Shown here piece by piece: positions 22,001 to 35,000 of a stretch of DNA of 64,000 nucleotides. The notes under the pieces are model-generated. The model was not told the DNA's origin. It searched no databases and worked only from the letters and a program-made list of their open reading frames with translations. Source of the DNA: Acephala macrosclerotiorum (taxonomy: Eukaryota > Ascomycota > Leotiomycetes > Helotiales > Mollisiaceae). The translations under genes were made by a program, and so were the position numbers. Location of the stretch: positions 186,001-250,000 of the forward strand of contig MU119219.1 in the NCBI GenBank assembly GCA_014904845.1, written 5' to 3'. The number at the start of each line of letters is the position of its first letter. The stretch's first letter is position 1.

Positions 22001-22827
22001 TCAATTTTTCTCAATCGAAGCTTTGACATTTTCCCATACTCCTTCCTCCTTCACCTTACTCCTCGTACTATGCACCCCAAACAACCTATTCGCCTTCCCC
22101 ATCCAAAATGGTCTCTTCGGATTGACCTTATCCGTCTCTCTCGCATAGTTCCCCAGTCCAAATCTCTCTCGCACTGGATGCAATTCCGAGACCTTGACGC
22201 GAGCAACTCTTGGCTTGCCAATGAAATTCATGGTCGTAATATCTAGTTCCGCATCTTTTGGAAGGTTCTTCGAATATCGCATCAACATATCTCGTGAATT
22301 ACGTGCGAATTGCGGAACGCGGAGATGGATGTAGGTAACGAATGGGCTGGTCATGTATGCCACCGAGAGCATAGGGATGATGCCTGAGAGCACGACTATT
22401 GGAGGTTAGTTTCACGTGATGTAGAACTGAGACTCAAGGGACGAAGCTGGAAGGCCGACATACCACCACCAGCTACCCATTTTGGTTGCTCCTCCGCATG
22501 GAAGTGTGTTGGAGCGACGACGAGGCAAAAGAATGAGAATATGAATATCGTGGTGACCTTTAGACATCCGAGGAAGGTTGTCCGGCCGGTTCCTGCATGG
22601 AATATAAGGAGACGCTCAGGAAATTCTATACGACTTGGTAAGTGTCTGAAGTCTGGATGAGGTGACTTACGCGTTCTTTTCTTGCTGGCAGTTGACGGTT
22701 TTGCTGGTGCAGAGGCTATGTTGCGTTGATACGCTCTGATACACCCATTTAGAGACGCAGCTGGACGAATATGCGATAACCGAGTCCTCAGAGGGGTAGG
22801 CAAGGAGAGCCCGTGTAGCCGTAGCAT
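22001..22827 (-). CDS. Mitochondrial TMEM70/TMEM186-like membrane protein
   Basis: Exons 22827-22464 and 22395-22001 (68-bp intron with GTATGT donor) give 252 aa; an in-frame ATG at 22836 would add three residues. The N-terminus is rich in Arg/Ser/Leu with almost no acids, a mitochondrial presequence. Two hydrophobic segments follow as a hairpin: FLGCLKVTTIFIFSFFCLVVA, and, across the splice, VLSGIIPMLSVAYMTSPFVTYIHL. The C-terminal third is basic and soluble. This is the arrangement of the TMEM70/TMEM186/TMEM223 group of inner-membrane proteins that assist respiratory-complex assembly. The family call is by general pattern, so the specific partner is unknown. Confidence 0.6.
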
Positions 22828-23224
22828 GCTGTGCATGTTAAAAACTCGGGCGTCGAAGGAGGAAGGGGGCAGAGCACGTGCTCTGTGAAAAAGTGTTTGA
22901 AAAGGGTTCAAAGTCGAATAGAGAGCATTTCCAATGCCAACATGCGTTGAATAACGCTCCGAGGTATTAGATTACGCCATAAGTGGCATTGTAATGTCTG
23001 TAAAAAGCTTGAACTTTTTGAAGAGAAGTGCGTCAAATTTGGGTACGGAGATTAGCGCTGTAGACGCTCTAAGCGACGTGCCGAGATGCTGACCGCGTCT
23101 CCTGTTGCCAGATAACAAAATACTGATCTGACACGAAAACGATCGTTGTCCCACATCAATTGATCATGATTCTGCGGAGTTACTGCAGATAGTACGATAG
23201 GCCCTCGCCTTTTACGACGACACG
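22828..23224. promoter_or_regulatory. Divergent spacer between the TMEM70-like and glutaminyl cyclase genes
   Basis: About 0.4 kb between opposed starts, expected to hold both promoters. No distinctive motif seen. Confidence 0.35.
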
Positions 23225-24401
23225 ATGGAGGCCCTTTTGCTTCGATTCTTCCTCGGACTCTGCGCGCTGCTTGGCGTCGCAGCATACACTCCTTTATCAG
23301 AAAAGACACTTCGAAACCTGCCAGGTGTTGGCGGGGACTTCGACATAAAGACGGGTTCGATCCTTGCGCCAATTCTGATCCCTCGAGTGCCAGGGACACC
23401 TGGGTCGTTGGCAGTACAAGAACATTTCGTGAATTGGTTCAGCACAAACCTCCCTAAATGGAACGTGGAGTTCCAAAACTCTACTTCGACAACTCCTGCG
23501 ACTGGGGAGAGACATGTTCCGTTTGCGAATATCATCATCACAAGAGATCCGCCGTGGACGAAGCCAGGAGATGTGGGAAGATTGGCGTTGGTAGCGCATT
23601 ACGATTCGAAACTCACACCCGTTGGATTTATCGGAGCGACGGATAGTGCTGCACCATGTGCAATGATAATGCACGCTGCTCGAAGTGTGGACGAAGCACT
23701 GTCAAGAAAATGGGATGCTATGCAAGCGGAGGGGAGCACTGGCTTGGAGGAAGAGAAGGGTGTCCAGATCTTGTTTCTGGACGGCGAGGAGGCGTTCTTG
23801 AGCTGGACAGACTCAGACTCGCTTTACGGAGCTAGGTATGGGTTTCAATCTGCTATAACAGACGAGTACTAATTTCCACAGATCACTGGCTGAGGAGTGG
23901 GACTCTACACCTCATGCAGCCATGTCTACGTACCACACGGCCCTGAGCTCGATCACACTCTTTCTCCTCCTCGACTTGCTAGGCACATCAAAACCACGAA
24001 TTCCATCATACTTCCAGACCACGCACTGGGCATATCAGAATCTCGCTGGGATCGAGTCGCGCCTGCGGTCTCTGGGAATTATGCAGTCCGCTGCTGACGG
24101 CAACTTTCTTCCGGAAACCACTAAATCAGTGTTCAATAATGCTTGGGGAGTACAAGATGATCATATTCCATTCATGGCGCGCGGAGTCGAAGTTCTGCAT
24201 ATCATACCTAATCCATTTCCTCACGTATGGCATACGATGGCTGATGATGGGGAACATTTGGATATCCCAACAGTAGAAGATTGGGCCAAAATAGTGACTG
24301 CCTTTGTTGGAGAATGGATGGATCTGGAGGGCTACTTCCCAGAGCCGCCAAGGGCCTTGCATGAGAAGCGGGACAATCCGGATAGGAAAACCGAGCTGTG
24401 A
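23225..24401 (+). CDS. Glutaminyl-peptide cyclotransferase (M28-fold glutaminyl cyclase)
   Basis: Exons 23225-23835 and 23882-24401 (376 aa). The N-terminus is a signal peptide (LLLRFFLGLCALLGVAA). Recognisable blocks in order: PRVPGTPGS and VQEHFVNWF; the metal-site motif LVAHYDSK followed by GATDSAAPCAMI; ILFLDGEEAF with the catalytic Glu and second zinc-site acid; SDSLYGARSLAEEW (formed by the splice); and DDHIPFMARGVEVLHIIPNPFPHVWHTMADD with the third zinc ligand His. These are the hallmarks of secretory-pathway glutaminyl cyclases, which convert N-terminal Gln or Glu to pyroglutamate on secreted proteins and peptides. It is probably a conserved gene; its closeness to the repeat precursor may be chance. 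Confidence 0.9.
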
Positions 24402-25909
24402 GTTGGTTCCGCTCCATTATTATGTGGTTACCAGCTTACAGTGTAGCATTTAGAAATGATCATATAGCGATATCATGAATATGAGAAATGATCTGACCTC
24501 TTTGGAAGCCCAATGTCATGCCCGTTATGTGTACTTACCTGAAGATTCTCAAGGTTCAAGTAAGAGTTTCCGCAATTTCCACGAGGGTTCATTCCCAGCC
24601 ATCCATTCGGCAGCCACCTGGCCTCAAGGAGCGTCCCGTCCCGAAAACGGAACCTGCCTTCTGAGTCAAGTGTACCACCGTGCGGCGCTTTCCAGTGCAA
24701 CCTCGTATACAGCACCAAAAGCGTCCCAATCTTCGACGGTGGTTCCCTTCATCCCAGGTTTTTGTTGCACGTCGCTCTCGTCGGCAATGCCACGGCTCGC
24801 CGGATTGCGTTCCGGCCCGCCTGAATTAGCTGGAATAAGCCTTGTGATACAGACCTGATTCGACGTTAGCAACGAACTCGTGATTGCTGAAGAAGTTAAA
24901 TATCGCCGGGGAAGTTTCCCGAGCATTTAATTTCCTTAGGCGTTTGCCGGTGCCACAACAGTTGATTGACGTTGGTCGAGGCGATATGGTTCCTGACTTC
25001 TCGGAAATCTGCATCCTCTTGATCTACATCGGCAGAGGGCCGCGGAAACACAAATCACTTCCCATCCAGCATTCGAAATTTCTTCTTTTGAGGTGCTAAA
25101 ATTTCAGCTCAGGGTCTGCTGTTTGACTTCACGACAAGTCAGCTTTCAGCATCCTCAATCATCCATTTCTTCCAAGCCTCACCCACAGCCACAACCGTAT
25201 ACCAAGGCATGTCACTTCCTCGATGTCAACTAGACGATTTCTAAAGCATAATTTTCGCATCAAAGACTTGAAGAGCTAAAAATGACGTTTTTAACGACAG
25301 CCGATCATCGTTAAGTCTAGATAAGCAGTGCCCTAGTCCACCCCTAAGATATTCGTCCATACGCTATAATTCTCTCAACCACACAACATCTCTATCGTTA
25401 TCTTTTCTATATCACACATCTGGCTGCACATGAAAATTGTACCAAAATACGCTTTCGGGATATCGAAATGCATGGCACAGCTGCATGCATCCCCAGATTG
25501 CTGGCTCGGGATGATGTCATTTGTGAGATCTCTGGGATTCGAAGATCGGGGTTTTGGGGATAGGATGGGATTTGAGTGATTTAGATGCGGATAGTTATCT
25601 TTACCTACCTGGTGTGGGAGCCAATGGGTAGTGAATGTATGGAAATAGAAACGGAGAAGTCTTCCGGATCTTTTATTAGATGTTGTTGTTAGAGATGGAT
25701 TGTGTTAATATGAAGGCTTTGCCCAACCTTCCTCGGTGTTGAGGCCGTTCCTTTCTGGCTTGTTCTTCTGGTCCTCCCTCACTTCTGCTGAAAAAATTCC
25801 TGTCCTCAACAGCCCTCTCTTCTCCTCTGAAACATCAAGATATCTCCTGGTCTCCCTCGACGACGGCCTCGGTCAGCCAAAGAAATCTGGTTGCAGAGTC
25901 GAATTCAAG
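24402..25909. other. Intergenic region, no confirmed gene
   Basis: Minus-strand open frames at 24473-24718 and 24666-24926 have fairly protein-like composition and could be parts of a decayed or unrecognised gene, but no domain or clean splice joins them. The right half is AT-rich. The ORF upstream of 25910 is in frame with the transporter and is read as 5' leader. Confidence 0.4.
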
Positions 25910-27082
25910 ATGGATGCTTTTACTCCCCAGCAGACCGTTGAGCTGGTAAGCCGGATAGGCACCAAGAAAGCACACACGCGTCTCGACAAATTATTTTTCA
26001 ACTCGGTCATGACTGGTCCTCTACTTGGATTTGGGTATGTCCTCTTCCCCCCTACCAGGAAGCTGCTTAGTCCTCTCGTCTCCCCGTCCCCTCTAACTGC
26101 GACACATCACATCTAACAACGCTATAGTTGCGCCGTCATGCTCTCCACAGAAACCGCTCCATGGTACCAAGAGCACGCACCAGGACTTATCAGAACAGCC
26201 GGCGCTCTAATGTTCCCAATCGGACTCGTAATGATCGTCCTCACCGGCGCCGACCTCTTCACCTCCAACATCATGTTCATGACAACCGCCTTCCTTCACC
26301 GCCGCGTCAGCATCAATGACGTCCTCATCTCCCAGGTTGTATCCTACATCGGCAACTTAGCCGGGAAGCTCTTCTTCATGGCAATTATCATCGGCTACGG
26401 AGGAGTGCTGACGGATATCGCTGCATATAAGACGGAAACAATCAACTTTGCCATCCAGAAAGCGCAGTTACCAGGCTGGCATCAGATATTCTTGAGAGCG
26501 ATTGGGGCGAATCGGTTGGTGTGCATAGCTGTTTTCTTGAGCATTAGTGCGAGGGAGGTTGGGAGTAAGATTATCGCTATTTGGTTCCCGACTGCGACGT
26601 TCGTGGCGTTGGCGCTGGATCATGTTATTGCGAATATGTTCTTCATCCCCATCGGCATTTGGAATGGAGCGCCATTTGGTGTGGGGTATTATATTTGGAA
26701 GTCTCTGATCCCAACGACGTTGGGCAATATGATTGGTGGTGGTCTGTTCGTGGGTGCGATTTATTGGTATCTGTATCTCACTGGAGAAGGAAATGTCGAT
26801 GTTAGTTTTGATCTTGGAGGATTGGCGAGTGCGATGGAAGCTGGCGGTCCGATGGGAAGGGATAAGACGATTGATAGAGCGAATGTGATTAATGGTGTAC
26901 CGAGTCGAGGGGCAGAAGGAGAGGATGTTAGGATTGCGAGTCCAGGGATGGGAGGGCATATGGTCGGTGACCATTTGCCGCATAGTGGGACTATGATGCA
27001 TAGCTCGGTTGGGAAGGAGTTGAGGGCGGATAAGTATGCGAAGAGGAAGGGGAGTGATGAGAGTGAGAAGACCGCCATCTGA
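25910..27082 (+). CDS. Formate/nitrite transporter (FNT) family channel
   Basis: Exons 25910-26034 and 26128-27082 (93-bp intron, GTATGT donor, CTAAC branch) encode 359 aa. The start MDAFTPQQTVEL fits FNT proteins; upstream in-frame codons read like leader sequence. Six hydrophobic segments are visible, with the FNT-type patterns KLFFNSVMTGPLLGFG in the first helix, GLVMIVLTGADLFTSN in the second (the L1-type signature) and MFFIPIGIW further on. FNT proteins conduct formate, nitrite or related small anions as pentameric membrane channels. The C-terminal ~85 residues are a hydrophilic cytosolic tail rich in Gly/Met/Ser, possibly regulatory. Substrate cannot be decided by eye. Confidence 0.9.
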
Positions 27083-28475
27083 AGCTCTGTTCGAGGGTGG
27101 TTTGGAAGGTGGCCAAGACGACTAAATGAGACCTGGAACAGCGGATGTACATTTGGGTGAGACGAAGGGGATTAATTTATACGAGTCTCTTTATACTCCA
27201 AGGGTGGAGACTAAGTTGGGAGCCTGGCTCAATGGGTTTTTTTTGATTGAAGTGATAGGCCTGTATTGCAGTGATGTTCAAAAGGTTTTACGGTGGCGTG
27301 GTAGTTTTCTACCCCGCACTCCCTGAAAATACTTCTCTGCAACCAGCGACTTTATAGCCGGATAGAAAACCCAAGACGCGTGTTATATCGCCCGTTCCCG
27401 AATCGCAATCTCTGCGCCAAGCTGACTTTTCAAGGTGAGCCCTAAATTAATAGGCGGTTGGTCCCAGTTACAGGGACGCTAGCTAGAGATTACTGGCCTT
27501 TGGCGAATGAAATTTAGCAATTGAAGCCTAGAGCGAGGGTTTTCAGCCGCCGTTCCCTCGTGTGCTTTGAGTTTCAGGTACTGTTGGTTGGACGAATGCT
27601 TGTGTTTTGCCGCCATGTCCAATCTGGTCAGGTTTGTGCTCTAGGTTAATGGGTTTTGTCCCAACACCAAGAATTGCTTTAGTAGCTACTGCACTAGAAG
27701 TTTATCGTCCATTGAGCAGATGTCGCAGAATAGTGACTCAATTCAATGCCGTCAGATGGAAGGACAAATTGTTACCACGTGACCCGATCTGTTCAACCTC
27801 CGCAACACTTCAGAGCCTTTGCTCAATGAGAGCTGCTGCTTAAGTGGCAAACTTGTAAAAGTATTGGTGACAGTTATAATTGAGCAGAGCAGTTTTGGGA
27901 ACATTGTAGAAGGCATTCGTTATTCACAATAGTAAAGGGGGCTAAGCGAGTGAATCACCCCAGGATGGTGAACCAAACCGGCAATGACAACCAAGGAAAG
28001 TTGCTAGCAAATCGATACAGTATTTCATAGACAGTCTCCGGGTATGAGAGAGAGATGGAACTGGCACGAACGAGTCAGCAAGCAAGCTTCTTCCCAATCG
28101 CAAGCAATCTCATGCTGCTTGCATCCCAAGGAATCGCTATAAAACCACGCGCTCAAGGAGCAACCCATCCTCCGTTCCCGTGTATATACTTGAGCTTGAA
28201 CACTAAGAAAAGATACGAAAGACCTATCAAAACTTAATTTATCCACTTACTACACATCGGTAGAAAAGTACATCGCCAACTCACTTTCAAACACCTCAAG
28301 CATTGAGGTCCTCTCCTATTGTACTCCTTAACAATAGCAAGGAGATTGAAGTGACTCTCAATCTCCTATTATGATCACAACACAATAATAATCATGGCCT
28401 CGCACATAATATTTCTAGAGGTCTCGCTCCAACCTGCTCTCCAAACTTCCGATCTCCCAACATCCATATTCCAAG
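27083..28475. other. Long intergenic region, no gene seen
   Basis: 1.4 kb with only short ORFs lacking protein character on both strands. No repeat, tRNA-like fold or element end was recognised. Confidence 0.5.
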
Positions 28476-31400
28476 ATGTGCAAGTGGTGCGAAAAGATTC
28501 AGCCCACCATCCGCGGGTTCGATTACCAACTCAGCAAACCCATCTTCCTCGCTCTCGCTGTATTGAACCATAACATTGAACCTAATCTTGGAGATCGATA
28601 TCGGTGGAAATACGACAAGATGAGCGCAATTCGCATTGGACTAACAGCTATCCACGAGACGTGGATGTTGCCATTGGAGCAGATTGAGGAGATCGAGACT
28701 GAAATCGATGAGGAATTGGTGTCATTGAAGGAGAAAATGATTGAGCATCCACCGAAAAAGGGGCTGGGGAGATGGCAGACTTTTAATGCGAGTACTGTGA
28801 CGCCGAGTCAGAGTGCCAGTGACAAGGTTAGGAAATGGCTAGGGGGGTTGCCGGAGGTCAGGATCGGGAGGAGCCAGGTATGTGATTCAGAGCTTCCGTT
28901 GACTTGAATCGCGGGATGTATGAGAGCAGATCAAATTTCAGCTGACACTGAACTTAGGTTTCTCCGTCGCAATCGAGTTTACATTCGATCTACCGCAAGC
29001 CACTGCCAGATCGACCCGGAAGCGACATCGATCCACCTCTACCCATCATCAAGCAGTCTATCCGCGGGGTCCAGGCTTGGTTGAAAGATTGCAACGAGGC
29101 AGTCGTACCTAGCTATACAGACTCAGACGAGTCCCTCATTTCAATCATGGGAGGACTCATGGGTCGCCGGCCTCTTGATGTCAGAATTTGGAAGAGAACG
29201 AGAAAGCCTGTTGGTGAGAGTGTTCAGCGCCCAGTGCATTCTGCGACTGATGGCCCGACCATCTCAGACTGTTTGTACGATGACCCGCATCCAAATACCA
29301 GCTTGGATAGCACCAGCGACGGTGTCCCCGCAGAAGAAGCAGAAGAGATCGAATCTGTGATGAGTGGGGCTTTGGGAGAAGGAAAAGCTCACGAAGTCCA
29401 TGGTAGGGCATATCCAAGCAGTAGGAATTGTCTAAGCTTCAAGAACCTCTCTGCTCTTGCTGGCTCGGCTGTTGAGAAGGTCCAGGACTTCATCCATCCA
29501 GCTTCGAAATGGGATTATAAGGCACCAGCTTGTCAGACCATGTCAACAACAGGCGATAGTATCTGTGGGCCTAGGACCATACGATATTCTGGTAGCAACT
29601 CGAGCAACAAGGACCAGGACTCTTCAACATCTTCCCAACATTCATACACTGCCACTTTCCGTGGAGGGCCGCGGCATACCCCAGGGTTTAACAAGACGCC
29701 ATGCTTGCGCGGAGTCTGCAACCACACCTTTAGGGGGACTGTGGAACTTGGAGGTGCGGTTGACAAGTCTTCAAATGTTGGCATTCTGATGAACCGAAAT
29801 GTCCCTTCAGCATCCCTAATTAAGTCTGAGAATGGCGAGATATTGTACGCAACAAATCCAGAACCCAAGGGGGGACCATCTACGAACACTGCCTCTTCAT
29901 TTGACTTAGGTCTTCCCTCTGAAGCCAAGGGAGGAAGCATCTCTCAAAGTTGGTCTACGTCAGGATCGATATACGATCCTGATCTAGAAGCAATTATGCG
30001 AGAGCAAGAAAAGGACCTCGACTCCAAAGGTCTGTGGCGTGCCTCCCATGCAGAGGGAAGCCTCTCATCAGCCTTGGCTATCCTAAATTGGGACACTGAT
30101 TATGGAGGGACGACTGAGCGTGCCTCTGGACACTCTTGTCTTCAACCTTCTGGGGCTTTGACAGTAGACCTCAGCTCGAAAAAGGAGTCGCAGCCAACAC
30201 AAAACACCCAATTGAGACTTCGAGTAAGAGCTACCTCCGAGTCAAGTTATGAAACTTCTTCCAAAGAAAGGACTTTGAGACATGTTGACAGTCTTTTGTT
30301 GCCTAAAGCAGGGACAACGAACCTCATCTCAAAGATGGATGTGGCAGAGTCGAAAAGACGGTCCCAGAAGCTTGGTGCCACCGCTTCCTTTCGGTCACAT
30401 CACACTTCTCAACATACGCTAACTACGCCGACAACAACGACTGCACACCCGACACATGTCTTTATTTCGGCCACTGAACTTTTAGAGGCTCCAGAGATAT
30501 CTGCTGCAGAGATGAGGGCTCTAGTGTCTCTACATAATGATCATGAATCCCCAATGTCGGACACAACTAAGAGACGGCGTCTACGGCGAATCCCTCGATT
30601 ACCTTCCACTGGAGGGACATCAGTTGGCACTTCGTCCGAAGCAGCACTTGCGTCGGAGAAGGGAAAGTCTGAGATTCCTTTTATGTTCGAAGGAAGCAGA
30701 AGACGGCGTCTCCGACGCACTCCTCAATTGCCCAGCATTGGAGAGAAGACAAGATCTGCTTTTCAAGAAAATGTCACAATTTCGGAGGCAGGAGGCCTGA
30801 CTAAGTCTGTAAAGTTGGAAGCGGTGCCGGAAAAACTAACTTCGACGTGGGAGGCTCAAAAGGAGAGTCCCGTTGTGACTGAAATGGAAAGTCCAAGTTC
30901 ACAGCAACCCTCCTCAAGCACCCGCCTTCCTTCGTCCACAGCGGGAGCGATAGGCGCCAATTGGAGAAAGATGGGAGTTGCTACATCTAAAGTGGCAACG
31001 CGGAGTTTCCAGCGCACCACTGGTCACTACAACCTTCCGCGGTCCCCGGACTCCACACTCACATCGCAATCTTCTCACTCGCCCACTATCACCAGAGACA
31101 ATAGTAGCATCACTTCGAGGACTTCTAAAGAATCAAGCTTCCACCTTGAGATGCCGAAGCCACTGGAAAGTGAGTACGAGAAGAAGAAGATAGCGGTAGA
31201 GGGCTCCCGACGAGAATCCCGCCTTGCTCCGCTGACCTCATTCCCATCCCAACGAGTCCTTATAAGGCCCGAAAGGGATTTGGCGCTCGGTCTCCGTCCG
31301 TCGCAAGCGTCTAATCCGGCTCCATTGATGGGTGGAGCGGAAATGGAATTTGCGAGGAATAGGGAACGTCGTCGCGTCAAGAGAGGAATGCATGCCTCTT

Positions 31401-31609
31401 CTTATGTTCCGAGCGGACCCTCGCCCTCAGAGCTAAAGCGGAAGGAAGTGGAAAATAATAAAAATATGAAGTACAAAGGGAGGAGAGAGGAGCAGAGACC
31501 AAAGGAGGACCCAAAAATGCCACTGTCCAAAAAGCGCAGAGAGCGGGGGCCCGGCGGAAGTTACCGTTCAGAGGAGAGGCAGAAATACTGGAAGACGGAG
31601 AAGCCATAA
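28476..31609 (+). CDS. Large Ser/Thr-rich hypothetical protein
   Basis: Exons 28476-28877 and 28958-31609 (80-bp intron, GTATGT donor, CTGAC branch) give 1017 aa. The first ~135 residues look folded and helical (CKWCEKIQPTIRGFDYQLSKPIF, then an acidic Glu-rich helix). The remainder is low-complexity, rich in Ser, Thr, Pro, Arg and Gly, and probably disordered. Two copies of a basic motif, RRRLRR(I/T)P(R/Q)LPS, occur around nucleotides 30570-30615 and 30695-30740, and the last ~120 residues are strongly basic with runs of Lys/Arg/Glu, as in nuclear or RNA/DNA-binding tails. No known domain was recognised. The unbroken 2.6-kb frame supports a real gene. Confidence 0.72.
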
Positions 31610-32088
31610 GTGCTTAGAGGCATCCAAGGCCATTGAACCTCACTCGAGACTTAGTATTATTGGGGAGGTATCTTAGGCAGTGCAATAATTCCAAGAAACG
31701 CGTTCTGCATCCCGAAATCAAAATGCGAGTTCGTGCTGATTGACAATCAGCACCAATGACCAAGGATGACAATGTCAAAGCCATGCGTGAAACAAACTTA
31801 GTTCGCAGCCCCGGAAATAGGTAGTATCTGGACATTGTGATAGTGATTCAGAAAAGCCCCCAGATGCCGATTGGAGAGGGTTCGTATTCCAGATGAAGCT
31901 ATCCCCAAAGAGGGAAGGCGCAAATTAACACGAAGAGTCGCGCTCCGCGTCTTCGCGTCTTCCCAATCCAAACTTCCCCCAGGCTGTTCCTCTCAATTTC
32001 AATCCTTTTTCAAGTATACTAATTCACTCTTTTTCTATTTCATCGTTCATCCTATTGTAGCCCGAAAGAACTATACAGCACCTTCATC
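31610..32088. other. MSH6 upstream region
   Basis: No gene seen. A pyrimidine-rich stretch (about 31950-32050) lies just before the MSH6 ATG, typical of a fungal 5' leader. Confidence 0.4.
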
Positions 32089-35000
32089 ATGGTGAAGAAA
32101 GAGAAGAGTGCCACTCCGGCACCACGGGCGACACCACGAGCAACTCCATCCTCTCAGAACGGTAGCATTCTCAGCTTCTTTTCGAGAAAGGCATCTTCCA
32201 GTACACCGACTCCTTCGAACACATCATCGAATGGCGTTCTGCAAGCCAATGATACCTCAAAAGCCGTCAATGCAATCCCCCAACCTTCGGTCAAAAAGCC
32301 TGCTTTTAGGAAGAATACCACCAAGACCATGACAACACCTGTCCCCAGCAGTGACGCGATGGGACCTTCAAGCTCGCAGGAGAATGGTCTGCCGGAAGAG
32401 GTAGAAGATCCCGGACTGCCCTCGCCATCGAAGCCTGCTAAAACTGTCCAGCAAAGTGTCAACGGCACGTCCTTTGGAAGCTCGCCCTCTCGAAAAGCAA
32501 AGAAAGTTGTTAGCTACGCTGAATCCGATGACGAATCCGATGAAGATGCGTTTGATCCTGCTGGCATCAAGCCGAAGAAGCGAAGCGGTCTGAGGAAGGT
32601 CGTGGAGGATGACGATGATGACGAGGATGTTTTTGTTGGTGGTCTAGATGGTGCTGCAGACGACGATGATGGTATGACTGATACAACTCAATTGATGCTT
32701 AGAGGCCATTTACTGACAAGCAAGTTGCAGAGGAAATGGACGATTTTATAGTCGACGACGATTCCGACGCGCCAGTGAAGCCAGCGAAGAAGAGAAAGCG
32801 CCCTACATCTACGGCAACATCGCGGAAACGTCCAGAGATTGCCCCTCCCACACCTTTCCAGAAGGATGAGGACGAAGATGAGGACGAAGATATGGATATG
32901 AATATTCCAGGGCCTTCGACTGCTCAGCAATGGAAATACGATCCTGACAACATCGGGCCGCTCCAACCTAGATCTGCCAATATCTCAAAGAAGCCCGAAG
33001 CGGGCAAAAAGAAGGTGTTCAAAGAGAAAGCCTCCAAGAGCGAACCTGAGCAGCGACATCCATGGTTGGTCAATATCCAGGATATCGATCGCAACCCTAT
33101 CGGCCATCCGGATTATGATCCAAGAACCTTGTATATCCCTCCACTAGCGTTCGAGAAATTCTCACCGTTTGAGAAACAGTACTGGGAGATCAAGCAAAAG
33201 TTCTGGGACACCGTCGTTTTCTTCAAGAAGGGTAAATTCTACGAGCTCTATGAAATCGATGCAACCATTGGGCATCAGCTGTTCGACCTAAAGCTTACAG
33301 ATAGAGTCAATATGCGGATGGTGGGAGTTCCGGAGATGTCATTAGATCATTGGGCCAATCAATTTGTTGCGAAGGGTTATAAGATTGCGCGAGTCGACCA
33401 GGTCGAGTCTGCCCTTGGCAAGGAAATGCGAGAGACTGAGGAAAAGACTCAGAAGGGCAAGAAAGACAAGATCATTCGCCGAGAGCTGGCTTGTGTGCTG
33501 ACGAGAGGTACCTTGGTTGATGGCAGCATGCTTCAGGACGATATGGCTACATACTGCGTCGCTATCAAGGAGTCCATCGTCGATGATGTGCCAGCCTTTG
33601 GCATTGCATTTGTTGACACTGCAACTGGACAATTCTTCCTTACTGACTTTGTTGACGATGTCGACTTGACGAAGTTCGAAACATTCGTTGCTCAGACTCG
33701 GCCCCAAGAACTTCTTCTGGAGAAGGGATGCATCTCCACGAAAGCTTTACGAATTCTCAAGAACAACACAAGTCCAACCACAGTTTGGAACTACTTCAAG
33801 CCCGGGAAAGAATTTTGGCCAGCAGAAATCACACGGCGAGAGCTTGACTGCAACGGCTACTTCATTTCGAAGGAAGCAGACGGAAATGAAGTTTGGCCAG
33901 AGAAGCTAGAGGAGGCCAGGGACAAAGATCTCGTCATGTCTGCTTTAGGTGCTCTCGTTCAATACTTGAGAACTCTTAAGATAGAACGAGATCTCTTGTC
34001 TCAAGGCAATTTCACCTCGTATAGTCCAATACAGAAAGGCACTACCCTTGTGTTGGATGGCCAAACCCTGATCAACCTGGAGGTCTTCGCCAACACGTTT
34101 GATGGTAGCAGCGACGGGACCCTGTTCACTCTTCTGAACCGCTGCGTGACTCCATTTGGGAAGCGCATGTTTCGACAATGGGTCTGCCATCCTTTGGCAG
34201 ATGCTGATCGAATCAACGAGCGATTGGATGCGGTGGACATGCTCAACAAAGATCGCAGTCTGAGCGACCAGTTTACTGCCTCCATGACCCGTATGCCCGA
34301 TCTAGAGAGACTCATCTCGCGCATCCACGCTGGCTCCTGCCGAGCAGACGACTTCGTCAAAGTGATTGACGGCTTCGGACAGATTGAGTATACCATAGAC
34401 TTGCTCTCTGCATTCAAGGGCGGGGATGGAATTGTCGATCGTTTAATAGCCTCTATGCCAGACCTTAAGAAGCCCTTGGAGTTCTGGAAGACGGCTTTTG
34501 ACCATCAAAAGGCGAAAGAAAACAAGATCCTGATCCCGGAGCGCGGTGTCGAGGAGAGTTTCGATGACAGCCAGGACAGGATCGAGGAACTCGAGCAAAA
34601 TCTCCAGAAATTATTGAAACGCAAGCGAAGCGACATGGGCAACAACCCAAAAATCGTATTCAAGGACATTGGAAAGGAGGTGTACCAGATCGAAGTTCCT
34701 ACCTCAATCAAACCACCTACTGGCTGGCAGGTCATGTCATCTGCTGGAAAGGTCAAGCGTTACTACTTCCCAGAATTGAAGGCTATGATCAGACAGCTCC
34801 AGGAGGCTCAAGAGACTCATGGCCAGATCGTCAAGCAGGTAGCTGGTCGACTTTACGCTCGCTTTGACGAGGACTACATGACTTGGCTGCAGGCTATCAA
34901 GGTTGTTTCACAACTGGACTGTCTCATTAGTCTGGCTGCTGCATCTGCTGCGCTCGGAGAACCGAGCTGTCGACCAACCTTTGTTGAGTCGGAGAGAAGT

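Noticed and set aside
22593..22670. Possible 78-bp intron in the TMEM70-like gene (GTAAGT donor)
   Set aside because: The stretch is open and encodes IEFPERLLIFHAG, which looks like conserved protein; splicing it would remove it. Both readings keep frame, and retention is preferred.
24473..24926. Two minus-strand ORFs with fairly protein-like sequence
   Set aside because: They lie in different frames, no clean intron joins them and no family is recognised; noted only as a possible remnant.
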